A stretch of DNA of 9,237 bases. Origin: JBBIJH01 sp037446075. GTDB taxonomy: Bacteria > Bacteroidota > Ignavibacteria > UBA10030 > JAHEZR01. Location of the stretch: assembly GCA_037446075.1 (NCBI GenBank), contig JBBIJH010000106.1, positions 1 to 9,237 on the forward strand, given 5' to 3'. The notes below the pieces were generated by a model that worked only from the letters and a program-made list of their open reading frames with translations, had not been told where the DNA came from and searched no databases. The position numbers and the translations under genes are program-made. Positions 1 to 6,586 of the stretch are shown here, in pieces (the first letter of the stretch is position 1; every line of letters begins with the position of its first letter).

Positions 1-1584
1 CGTTCGCTCCGGGAAATGGATGGAGCCAACTTTCTCCGGGGCGACACGCGGCACTTCCTCTCCAAAAAAGAGCCTCTCAATCGTCTTCGTCTTCGCGACG
101 GGTAGGTCCTTCCCTCCAGCATCAAAGAAAATCACATCTGTCAGCTGTCGGTCGTATGGAGATTTCCGCACATGGACCCCACCGAATTCTTTTCCGGTCC
201 GAAGCTCATGACGTAGAATGGGAATTGGAGTCGCTCGGAGGTCGTGAACATCCACGCCAGCCGAAATCAAGCCACAGATGATTGCACGGTTCATCATCCG
301 TGAGACATTGTCCGCGTCCCGACTTGTAGCGACGGTCTTTCCCGCTCCCACGAATGCACCAAAAGCCGCCCCGAGCCTTGCTCCGAATTCGGGATTCATC
401 TCGATGTTTGAGTACCCCGTAATGCGGGCGTCTGCGAAAAGCTCCCGCGTCCATCGGTTTTCCCAGACGAGGCTTTTCGTCAGGACCGCCCCTTCGTCGA
501 CGATCTTCGCAGGCCAGAGCTTGATGTTTCCCGCCAAACGCACCCTTGAACCGATCATACATTTTTCGCCGATGAAGACGTTTCCAGAGACAACGGTTTC
601 TTCACCAATCACAGTGCCCGTCGCCACGACGTCTGCGGTCAACTGGACTCCGCGGCGAATCGTGACATCGTTCCAGATGACTGAATCCTTGATGATAGCC
701 CCGGGCTCAATCGTCACGCCGTCACCGATCACTGAATTCGCCAGAATTACATCGCCTCCAAGTGTGCAATTTTCACCGAGAACCACGGGCTGTTTCCATT
801 CCGCTGCACTTTCCGGGAGTTTCGTCCCTTCCCCGACATAAGCATTCGCTTCTTTTTTGCCGGGGAACTCAACTCTCACCCGACCAGCGAGCGCATCCCA
901 ATGAGCTTCTTGATACTCTGTGAGATTTCCGATATCTCTCCAGTATCCTTCCGGTGCATAACCGAAGAGTGGTTCTTCCCTCTCGAGCAACAAAGGGAAA
1001 AGGTTCTTGCTGAAGTCGAATTCCTCTTTTTTCGGAACAACCTCGAGCACATCCGGCTCGATGATGTAAATGCCTGTATTGATCGTATCACTGAAGACCT
1101 CCCCCCAAGTTGGCTTTTCGACGAAACGAACGATTCTCCCGTCGTCCCGAGTGATGACGACGCCGTACTGAAGAGGGTTCAGGCTATGATAGAGGACAAG
1201 TGTTACCTTCGCGTTATGCTGCAGGTGAAATTCAATGGCCTTTGTCAGGTCGACGTCGGTGAGGACATCACCGCTGATAACGAGGAAACGATCGTCGAGA
1301 AATTCAGAGGCGTTCCGGACGCTGCCGGCGGTGCCGTAATCTGCGTCGGCTCTGAGGTACTGAAGGCGAACTCCAAAGCGAGAGCCATCGCCGAAATAAC
1401 CGGTGATTTGGTCAGGCTGATAAAAGAGAGTAACGATGATGTCGGTGATTTTATGGGAGCGAAGAAGTCGGATGATGTGTTCCATGATCGGCCGGTTCAG
1501 GATCGGCACCATCGGCTTCGGGATGGTACTCGTCAGGGGGCGAAGTCGAGTCCCAAAGCCCCCGGCCATAATGACTGCTTTCAT
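1..1584 (-). CDS. Mannose-1-phosphate guanylyltransferase-like nucleotidyltransferase fused to a phosphomannomutase-like domain (3' end outside window)
   Basis: Starts at the ATG at 1584-1582 and stays open for 528 codons to the window edge, so the C-terminus is missing. Residues 1-235 are a nucleotidyltransferase domain: the signature GGFGTRLRPLT with IPKPMVPI follows at residues 8-28, SGDVLTD at 104-110 holds the metal-binding Asp, and FVEKP lies at 154-158. Residues about 248-375 are a left-handed beta-helix of hexapeptide repeats (for example VIGDGV, TIEPGA, VFIGEK). From about 383 a phosphohexomutase-type domain I begins, with TVATSRD at 417-423 and GGVHVRKSPYD at 468-478. Enzymes of this family make an NDP-sugar, usually GDP-mannose, from NTP and the sugar-1-phosphate in the cytoplasm for glycan synthesis. 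The sugar and nucleotide specificity cannot be read from the sequence. Complete fusions of this type are usually near 800-840 residues, so about a third is missing. No clear Shine-Dalgarno site precedes the ATG. It follows the gamma-lyase gene by 102 bases and may have its own promoter. Confidence 0.9.
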   Translation of the reverse strand, partial: MKAVIMAGGFGTRLRPLTSTIPKPMVPILNRPIMEHIIRLLRSHKITDIIVTLFYQPDQITGYFGDGSRFGVRLQYLRADADYGTAGSVRNASEFLDDRFLVISGDVLTDVDLTKAIEFHLQHNAKVTLVLYHSLNPLQYGVVITRDDGRIVRFVEKPTWGEVFSDTINTGIYIIEPDVLEVVPKKEEFDFSKNLFPLLLEREEPLFGYAPEGYWRDIGNLTEYQEAHWDALAGRVRVEFPGKKEANAYVGEGTKLPESAAEWKQPVVLGENCTLGGDVILANSVIGDGVTIEPGAIIKDSVIWNDVTIRRGVQLTADVVATGTVIGEETVVSGNVFIGEKCMIGSRVRLAGNIKLWPAKIVDEGAVLTKSLVWENRWTRELFADARITGYSNIEMNPEFGARLGAAFGAFVGAGKTVATSRDADNVSRMMNRAIICGLISAGVDVHDLRATPIPILRHELRTGKEFGGVHVRKSPYDRQLTDVIFFDAGGKDLPVAKTKTIERLFFGEEVPRVAPEKVGSIHFPERT

Positions 1585-1634
1585 AACCGTGGTTGCAATT
1601 CAGAACGCAGGATTTCGTTCTACTAGCGTGTAGG

Positions 1635-1663
1635 AAGATACTAAAAAAAGGGGTGCTTTTCAA
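1635..1663 (-). promoter_or_regulatory. Candidate sigma70-type promoter for the nucleotidyltransferase gene
   Basis: On the minus strand TTGAAA (1663-1658, five of six to TTGACA) is followed after exactly 17 bases by TATCTT (1640-1635, four of six to TATAAT). It sits in the 102-base gap upstream of the ATG at 1584 and would give a leader of roughly 45 bases. It rests on motif matching only; if the organism uses a Bacteroidota-type sigma factor the consensus would differ. Confidence 0.35.
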
Positions 1664-1686
1664 CCAAAAGATGGGCGATGGCATCT

Positions 1687-2850
1687 CTACTGGAGTGCTG
1701 CTTCTAGGTCAGCCAAGATGTCTTGCACGTCTTCAATCCCGACTGAAATCCGAATCAATCCGTTGGTGATTCCATTACGAAGACGTTCCGCGCGTGGGAT
1801 GGAAGCGTGTGTCATCGTTACCGGATGGCTGATGAGTGTCTCCACACCGCCGAGACTCTCAGCAAGTGCACAGAGTTTGACTTTCTTCAGGAAACGTTTC
1901 GCTTGTGCAAGACTCCCGAGGTCGAAGGAAATGATCCCGCCGAAGTTCTTCATCTGCTTCTTTGCGAGCTTGTGCTGGGGGTGAGATGGAAGGCCCGGAT
2001 AGTGGACTTTCTTCACCTTCTTTTGCTTTACGAGCCAGCGCGCGATGATCATCGCGTTCTCAGCGTGGCGTTCCATCCTGATCGGAAGCGTCTTCGTCCC
2101 CCGAAGGCACAGCCACGCATCAAACGGACTGAGAATTCCACCCACAGCTTTCTGAAAAAATCGAAGGTGTTCCGCAATCTCGTCATCGTCCGTAACAATA
2201 AGACCGCCTAACATATCGCTATGCCCATTGAGATACTTTGTCAAGCTGTGAACGACAACATCGATTCCATGTTCAAGCGGTCGCTGCAGGTATGGAGTTG
2301 CGAAGGTGTTGTCAACAACGGTCGTTACTCGGTGCCTCTTTCCGAGCCGCGCGACGGCGGAGAGGTCTGTTATTTCCATCGTCGGATTCGTCGGGGTCTC
2401 CACGAAAATCATCCTCGTGCTTCGGCGGATGCTCTTCCTGAGAAGCCCGATGTCCGTTGTATCAACGAATTCGAATTCCAGTCCAAAATCCTCCCAAATC
2501 ATTTTTCCAATACGATAGGTCCCGCCGTAGATGTTTCGGGAGAGCAGAACATGATCGCCCGGTTTCAATAAGCGGAAAATGCTATCGATGGCGGCCATAC
2601 CCGACCCGAATGCGAGCCCGTGCTTTCCGCATTCGAGCGCGGCGATGTTCTGTTCAAGTGCAGTTCTAGTTGGATTCGATACGCGGGAGTACTCATAGCC
2701 CTTGTGCTTGCCCAGCTCCTCCTGCACGTACGTGGAGGTGAGATGAACGGGAATCATGATGGAGCCTGTCGTCGGGTCTGGTTGCTGGCCGGCGTGGATA
2801 GCGGCTGTGGCGAATCCTTGACTCTCGCGCGGATGGGGTCGGATGCTCAC
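1687..2850 (-). CDS. Cystathionine gamma-lyase / gamma-synthase family PLP enzyme
   Basis: A full-length 387-residue Cys/Met-metabolism PLP enzyme; the family is typically 380-400 residues. Visible hallmarks are the substrate-binding YEYSRVSNPTR at 52-62, FGSGMAAI at 81-88, FVETPTNPT at 149-157, VVDNTFATPYLQRP at 178-191 with the PLP-contacting Asp180, the Schiff-base Lys205 in VVHSLTKYLNGHSD, and the C-terminal SHPVTMTHASIP and SVGIED blocks. Members either cleave cystathionine to cysteine, ammonia and 2-oxobutyrate or make cystathionine from an activated homoserine. Because cystathionine beta-synthase is encoded just upstream in the same direction, the lyase reaction of reverse transsulfuration is the more likely role (inference). 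The start is a GTG at 2850-2848; the reading frame is open upstream for 17 more codons to a TAG but contains no ATG, GTG or TTG there. Only a weak GAG-type ribosome site is visible. Acts as a cytoplasmic tetramer in characterised homologues. Confidence 0.93.
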   Translation of the reverse strand: MSIRPHPRESQGFATAAIHAGQQPDPTTGSIMIPVHLTSTYVQEELGKHKGYEYSRVSNPTRTALEQNIAALECGKHGLAFGSGMAAIDSIFRLLKPGDHVLLSRNIYGGTYRIGKMIWEDFGLEFEFVDTTDIGLLRKSIRRSTRMIFVETPTNPTMEITDLSAVARLGKRHRVTTVVDNTFATPYLQRPLEHGIDVVVHSLTKYLNGHSDMLGGLIVTDDDEIAEHLRFFQKAVGGILSPFDAWLCLRGTKTLPIRMERHAENAMIIARWLVKQKKVKKVHYPGLPSHPQHKLAKKQMKNFGGIISFDLGSLAQAKRFLKKVKLCALAESLGGVETLISHPVTMTHASIPRAERLRNGITNGLIRISVGIEDVQDILADLEAALQ

Positions 2851-2897
2851 GGATAGCTCGCGGATGAGGTTTTTGGCAATGATGTCGTGCAGATGGA

Positions 2898-3083
2898 TTA
2901 CCTATTCTGGCTGGTGTAGACGAGTCTTTTGAACTGCACCTGATCGCCAAAGTTTATCAGAAGCCATACCTGATACTTTGTATTCTTCAAGTATCCAAGG
3001 AGCTGGGATACATGATCCTTGCTGAGCTGTTGAACGGCGAGGATTTTCTCCGAGATGTCCCCGTACAACAACTGTGTTTTCAT
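2898..3083 (-). pseudogene. GxxExxY-family protein with a large in-frame internal deletion (61-residue ORF)
   Basis: The ORF begins MKTQLLYGDISEKIL, which resembles the very N-terminus of GxxExxY proteins (a PD-(D/E)XK nuclease-like family of about 120-130 residues). It then jumps directly to AVQQLSKDHVSQLLGYLK and LLINFGDQVQFKRLVY, which resemble the C-terminal third (family pattern KAVE.L...H..QLL.YLK....GLLINFG....KR). The middle, about 60-70 residues including the GxxExxY motif itself and the expected acidic nuclease residues, is absent, yet the frame is intact. The usual Gly before LLINFG is Trp. A strong ribosome-binding site precedes the ATG. It lies 50 bases after the beta-synthase stop and 47 bases before the gamma-lyase GTG, so it is probably cotranscribed. 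It is most likely a dead remnant; a small functional protein or an assembly collapse are the alternatives. The family assignment is from memory of its consensus. Confidence 0.6.
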
Positions 3084-3089
3084 GGGCGT

Positions 3090-3095
3090 CTCCTT
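3090..3095 (-). promoter_or_regulatory. Strong ribosome-binding site of the 61-residue GxxExxY remnant
   Basis: On the minus strand AAGGAG (within GAAGGAGA) lies 6 bases upstream of the ATG at 3083-3081. It is one of only two near-perfect Shine-Dalgarno sites in the window, which supports 3083 as the original start of the gene and suggests that the remnant is still translated. Confidence 0.65.
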
Positions 3096-3133
3096 CTTCG
3101 TGAGTATCAGCGGCCAATCGGTGAGTATCGGCG

Positions 3134-4532
3134 CTACCGGGACATGTACTCAATCACATCGTACCTCGTCAAGATCCCGACAACTTTATGGTCGTCCTGA
3201 ATCAGTACGGCGGAATCTTTTTTCTTTAGATAGTCGATTGCCTGTTCAATCGGTGCGTCGGCTGGGAGGATCGGGAATGCAGCCTTCATGAGCTTGCTCA
3301 CCGGGGCATCGAGGATTGTGTTGTTCTCCAACACCGCCGACATTAGCTCATTATCGGTGACGGCCCCGACAGGCTTTCCCTTTTCAAGTACGGGAAGTTG
3401 CGAGATGTCATGTTCCTTGAACAGATCGAGGGCTTTGCGCACCGTTGCCACTGGATCAATTGCGATCAGCTGTCGAAGAGTCTTCGCCTTACCTTCTAGA
3501 ACAAACCGGACGGTGATCTTTTCTGGGACCAGGAACAAGTTCTCCCTCATCCAATCATCGTTGTACATCTTACTTAAATACCGCTCGCCGGTATCCGGAA
3601 GCAGGACAACCATGATATCCTTCTCGGTAAGTCGCTCGGCAACCTTCAGAGCGCCGGCCAATGCAGAGCCCGATGAACCGCCGGCAAAAATTCCCTCCTG
3701 TCGGGTGAGTCTTCTGCCCATCAGGAAAGACTCTTTATCCGTGACTTCCACTACTTCATCTACGTACTCGAAGTGGAGTGTGCCCGGGATGAAGTCCTGT
3801 CCAATCCCTTCCACCTTGTACGTTTTGAACACCGGCGTGTACTTCTTTGTGTAGAAGTATTCGCGGAGCACCGACCCCTTCGGATCGACGCCGATGATTT
3901 TGATCGCTGGATTTTTTTCTTTAAGAAACTTGNNNNNNNNNNCCGACTCCGCTGATCGTCCCCCCTGTCCCGATGGCGATGACGACATAATCGACTTGTC
4001 CAGCAGTCTGCTCCCAGATTTCCGGGCCGGTCGTCTTGTAGTGGGCCTCCACATTCTTTGGATTGTAGTACTGGTTAGCGAGGATGGAATTCGGCGTCTC
4101 GCGGACGACGCGCTTTGCAACCTCGTAGTAACTTTCGGGCGAATCGTGTGGAACTGCCGTGGGGGTCACGATCACCTCGGCCCCAAAGGCTTTGAGCAGC
4201 CGAATTTTCTCTATGCTCATCTTGTCCGGCATGGTGAAGACGGTTCGATATCCCTTGATGGCCGCGACGATCGCGAGGCCTAGGCCTGTATTGCCGGAGG
4301 TGGATTCCACAATTGTGCCGCCCGGCTTCAATCTCCCTTCCCGTTCCGCTTCTTCGATCATTTCCAGTGCAATTCGGTCTTTTACTGAACTTCCCGGATT
4401 GAAAAACTCCACCTTGGCGAGAATAAGCGGTTTGTACGCTTGGGAGATTCGGTTGATTTTGACAAGGGGGGTTTTCCCAACACACTCCGCCATGTTCTCG
4501 AAGAACTGTATCTTCTTTAAATTGGTCAGCAT
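3134..4532 (-). CDS. cbs: Cystathionine beta-synthase (PLP domain plus C-terminal CBS pair), interrupted by an assembly gap
   Basis: Condenses serine with homocysteine to cystathionine (some relatives use O-acetylserine and sulfide). The PLP domain holds GKTPLVKI at 19-26, the Schiff-base Lys51 in NPGSSVKDR, the STSGNTG cofactor loop at 77-83 and the phosphate-binding GTGGT at 188-192. After the gap come IIGVDP and FAGGSSGSA. From about residue 352 to the end are two CBS motifs (DISQLPVLEKGKPVGAVTD; a second ending VVGILTRYDVIEYMSR), a Bateman module that in relatives can bind adenosyl ligands. Ten Ns at 3933-3942 break the frame as written. If they are removed the two flanks join as V-G-K-F-L, exactly the expected GTISGVGKFLKEKNP context, giving one 462-codon gene of normal length. 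The ATG at 4532 overlaps the end of the Nudix gene by 7 bases (ATGCTGA), suggesting translational coupling. It forms a reverse transsulfuration pair with the gamma-lyase downstream. Confidence 0.93.
3933..3942. other. Assembly gap (10 Ns) inside the cystathionine beta-synthase gene
   Basis: Ten consecutive Ns, a conventional placeholder. They are not a real frameshift: with zero bases in the gap the flanking codons (GTC GG / C AAG TTT on the minus strand) read V-G-K-F in frame. Confidence 0.97.
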
Positions 4533-4948
4533 GACAACCCTTCGATGAACTTGTGAGCTTTTCTCAGTACTTCTTTACTGTTCTTGAATGAGATCCTCTT
4601 CATTGCAGCCTCAAACGGTAGCCACTCAAAACCGACATGCTCATAGGAAAGCTTGACCTGTTTTTGTCTTGTCTCCACGAGATAATAAACCACGATCTTG
4701 AATATGTTCTGACCTTTCCATTTGTAGAAGTATTTGATCGTCTCGCGGAAACCCTCAACTAATTTCATCTGAGTAAGGTCAGTTTCCTCCTGAATTTCTC
4801 TTCTCACAGTATCTCGCTCGTCCTCCCCCTTTTCAATATTCCCCTTCACAAAATCCCAGTGACCGAGTTCATAATGAAGGAGGAGAAATTCTGGCTCCTG
4901 TCTCGTCCTCCGGAAGATCACAGCACCAGCCGATATCTCTCTCGGCAC
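4526..4948 (-). CDS. Nudix hydrolase, probable Ap4A hydrolase (bis(5'-nucleosyl)-tetraphosphatase) type
   Basis: A 140-residue protein with a Nudix box at residues 36-58: G36, then E42, then R50-E51 and E54-E55 in GNIEKGEDERDTVRREIQEE, matching GX5EX7REUXEE; the usual Gly near the end of the box is Asp57. The frame around it (ISAGAVIFRR, EFLLLHY, GHWDFVKG, and a C-terminal helix KEVLRKAHKFIEG) resembles asymmetrical Ap4A hydrolases of the NUDT2 type, which split Ap4A into ATP and AMP. Substrate is inferred from overall likeness and could instead be another nucleoside diphosphate derivative. The start is a GTG at 4948-4946, chosen because MPREISAGAVIF gives the normal family N-terminus. It begins 6 bases after the larB stop and its TGA overlaps the beta-synthase ATG, so it is central in the apparent operon. 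Confidence 0.88.
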   Translation of the reverse strand: MPREISAGAVIFRRTRQEPEFLLLHYELGHWDFVKGNIEKGEDERDTVRREIQEETDLTQMKLVEGFRETIKYFYKWKGQNIFKIVVYYLVETRQKQVKLSYEHVGFEWLPFEAAMKRISFKNSKEVLRKAHKFIEGLSC

Positions 4949-4954
4949 TTCTCG

Positions 4955-5716
4955 TCACACCCGAGGAAGGTTTATCAGACTTGCCGCGTACCCCGCACCA
5001 AAGCCGTTGTCCACATTGACAACGAGTACACCAGCCGCACAGGAATTCAACATCGCCAACAAGGCAGCCAGTCCTCGATAACTTGCGCCATAACCGATGG
5101 ATGTCGGGACGGCGATAACGGGCACACCCACGAGTCCTCCCACGACACTGGGGAGAGCTCCCTCCATACCCGCGACTACGATGACCACGCTTGCTGTTCT
5201 CAACTTGCGACTCTGCGACAGGATGCGGTGTATCCCTGCCACGCCCACATCGTACAGCCGCTCAACAGGATTCCCCATCATTTCCGCTGTGATGGCTGCC
5301 TCTTCAGCGACCGGGATGTCGGAAGTGCCAGCGCTGACCACCACAATTCTTCCTCTCACTTTCTGATACCTTCTCGATTGTGGATTACCGCTTGTGATGA
5401 TCCGAGCTACCCTGTGGTACTTCGCCCCACTCACTTTTTTCTTTACAGCCTGATACATTCTTTGACTTGCGTGAGTGGCCACTAAAGGATGACCTTGACG
5501 CACGATCGTTTCCGCAATCGTCGCAACTTGTTGGGTTGTTTTCCCTGCACAGAAGATGACCTCCGGGAATCCCTGCCGTAGAGCACGATGGTGGTCAACG
5601 GTGGCGAAACCAAGCATTTCGAACGGAGTGATTGTGAGCGCTTCGAGAAAATCCTCGTCTTGGATTCGGCCAGCCTTGAAGTCTTGGAGGAGCGTCTTCA
5701 GGTGGTCTCGTGTCAT
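4955..5716 (-). CDS. larB: LarB, pyridinium-3,5-biscarboxylic acid mononucleotide synthase (nickel-pincer cofactor biosynthesis)
   Basis: A 253-residue protein of the LarB family, full length. LarB carboxylates the pyridinium ring of nicotinic acid adenine dinucleotide and hydrolyses the phosphoanhydride, releasing AMP; the product is then sulfurised by LarE and loaded with nickel by LarC. The N-terminal part (about 1-115) has FPEVIFCAGKT at 50-60 and THASQ at 81-85. The C-terminal PurE-like fold has VVVSAGTSDIPVAEEA at 125-140, GVAGIHRIL at 158-166, VAGMEGALPSVVGGL at 181-195, VPTSIGYGAS at 203-212 and VVNVDNGFGAGYAA at 232-245. Cys226 in MLNSCAAG corresponds to the family cysteine that forms a transient adduct with the pyridine ring in the characterised enzyme. 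Neither larC nor larE is in the window. The ATG at 5716 gives a normal N-terminus, but no strong ribosome site is seen. It is the first gene of the minus-strand unit. Confidence 0.94.
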   Translation of the reverse strand: MTRDHLKTLLQDFKAGRIQDEDFLEALTITPFEMLGFATVDHHRALRQGFPEVIFCAGKTTQQVATIAETIVRQGHPLVATHASQRMYQAVKKKVSGAKYHRVARIITSGNPQSRRYQKVRGRIVVVSAGTSDIPVAEEAAITAEMMGNPVERLYDVGVAGIHRILSQSRKLRTASVVIVVAGMEGALPSVVGGLVGVPVIAVPTSIGYGASYRGLAALLAMLNSCAAGVLVVNVDNGFGAGYAASLINLPRV

Positions 5717-5930
5717 GCGAGTGTCTGATCGGAATCACTAATGACAAGTTGATGGACGATGCGCAAACTGAGGCAAAATATACCTGATTTGGTTTAGAAT
5801 AGCAAGGTTGCGTGTTGTTGAGGAGATTGGCTCCTTCTGAACCATTTCGGACACCTTGATTCTCTCAGCATTTTTCCTTAGTTTTTTCTGCGAATCGTCA
5901 GGGCATCGAATTCACCAATCCCCCTCCCGA
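5717..5930. other. Divergent intergenic region between larB and the plsY-like gene
   Basis: A 214-base stretch (shorter if the TTG at 5856 starts the plsY-like gene) that separates the minus-strand and plus-strand blocks. It holds the larB promoter candidate. A TAGAAT at 5795-5800 on the plus strand could be a -10 element for the rightward genes, but no matching -35 is found. No tRNA, terminator stem or riboswitch-like fold is visible. Confidence 0.4.
5777..5805 (-). promoter_or_regulatory. Candidate promoter for the larB transcription unit
   Basis: On the minus strand TTGCTA (5805-5800, four of six to TTGACA) and TATATT (5782-5777, five of six to TATAAT) are separated by exactly 17 bases. 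The site lies about 60 bases upstream of the larB ATG in the AT-richer middle of the divergent region. The same stretch (TATATTTTG) is also close to the Bacteroidota -7 pattern TAnnTTTG, with one extra base. Only motif evidence. Confidence 0.45.
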
Positions 5931-6551
5931 GTGATTCTTACGTACGCTGCTGTCGTTGGGGCGAGCTACCTCATTGGTTCTTTCCCCACGGCCTATCTGC
6001 TCGTCAAGTGGAAGGCTCATCTGGACATCCGGCAGATGGGTTCTGGGAATGTCGGGGCTCTGAACAGCTACGAAGTGACGAGGTCCAGGTCTGTTTGTGT
6101 CATCGTTTTGCTCGTGGACTTGCTGAAGGGCGCGCTCGCTGTTCTGCTTACTCGGTTCTTTCTGGAGAGTTCGTTGCTTTATGAGGGTCTGGCAGCGACT
6201 GGGGTGGTTTTAGGGCATAACTACCCCGTTTGGTTGGGTTTTAGAGGGGGACGGGGACTCGCTTCAGCCGCAGGGGCAATGCTTCTTGTGAGTTGGGTGT
6301 TCGTATTTTCTTGGGGGTTGGTCTGGACCATAGTCTACTACTTTACGAAGAACATCCACAAGGGGAATATCGGGGCCACCCTAGTGACACCCTTCGTGGC
6401 GGCGTCGCTGGTGCCTTGGATGGTCGCCCGGGAATTGCTGAGGAAAGAAGATATCGAGATTTTCATGCTGTTTGTTTTTGTGATCTGTACGTTGCTCTTC
6501 TTGAGGCACCTTGGGCCTCTTAGAGAATTATTCTTTAGGAAAAGCAGCTAG
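5931..6551 (+). CDS. plsY: PlsY-like glycerol-3-phosphate acyltransferase family membrane protein
   Basis: A 206-residue, very hydrophobic protein with about five membrane segments and the layout of PlsY, the acyl-phosphate-dependent enzyme that acylates glycerol-3-phosphate in the inner membrane to start phospholipid synthesis. Residues 11-24 (ASYLIGSFPTAYLL) match the PlsY N-terminus. Motif 1 is GSGNVGALN at 37-45, with Leu for the usual Thr (GATN). Motif 2 is FRGGRGLAS at 104-112, with Arg for the usual Lys (GGKG). The motif 3 area, LRHLGPLREL at 191-200, keeps the His but lacks the Asn and Arg of the usual HRENIxR. The GTG at 5931 is chosen because translation then begins right at the first membrane segment, as in the family. 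A TTG at 5856 would add 25 residues that look unlike PlsY. No good ribosome site supports either. First gene of the plus block, 35 bases before the transketolase gene. Confidence 0.8.
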   Translation: MILTYAAVVGASYLIGSFPTAYLLVKWKAHLDIRQMGSGNVGALNSYEVTRSRSVCVIVLLVDLLKGALAVLLTRFFLESSLLYEGLAATGVVLGHNYPVWLGFRGGRGLASAAGAMLLVSWVFVFSWGLVWTIVYYFTKNIHKGNIGATLVTPFVAASLVPWMVARELLRKEDIEIFMLFVFVICTLLFLRHLGPLRELFFRKSS

Positions 6552-6586
6552 GGAAACAGAGTCGCATTGAACCGCACTACCTCCGG

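Noticed and set aside
278..841. Plus-strand open frame of 187 codons
   Set aside because: It lies wholly opposite the nucleotidyltransferase-mutase gene, whose motifs are unambiguous, and its own translation shows no recognisable domain.
901..1626. Plus-strand open frame of 241 codons
   Set aside because: Antisense shadow of the nucleotidyltransferase domain; the minus-strand frame carries GGFGTRLRPLT and FVEKP.
1662..1695. Possible terminator stem after the gamma-lyase gene (AGATG ... CATCT followed by a few Ts, minus strand)
   Set aside because: Only five to seven weak pairs with an 8-base loop and a short T run; too weak to claim.
3131..3942. Two separate beta-synthase fragments as a real frameshifted pseudogene
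   Set aside because: The frame break is produced only by the ten Ns; joining the flanks restores the conserved reading frame exactly.
4859..5485. Plus-strand open frame of 208 codons opposite larB
   Set aside because: It is rich in His, Ser and Thr with no domain, and sits over the conserved LarB core on the other strand.
5856..5884. Plus-strand TTGATT-17-TAGTTT as a plsY promoter
   Set aside because: Only four and three of six matches; expected by chance in an AT-rich stretch.
5856..5930. N-terminal extension of the plsY-like gene from a TTG at 5856
   Set aside because: The 25 extra residues are not like PlsY, no ribosome site lies before the TTG, and a GTG at 5931 starts right at the first conserved membrane segment. 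It cannot be fully excluded.
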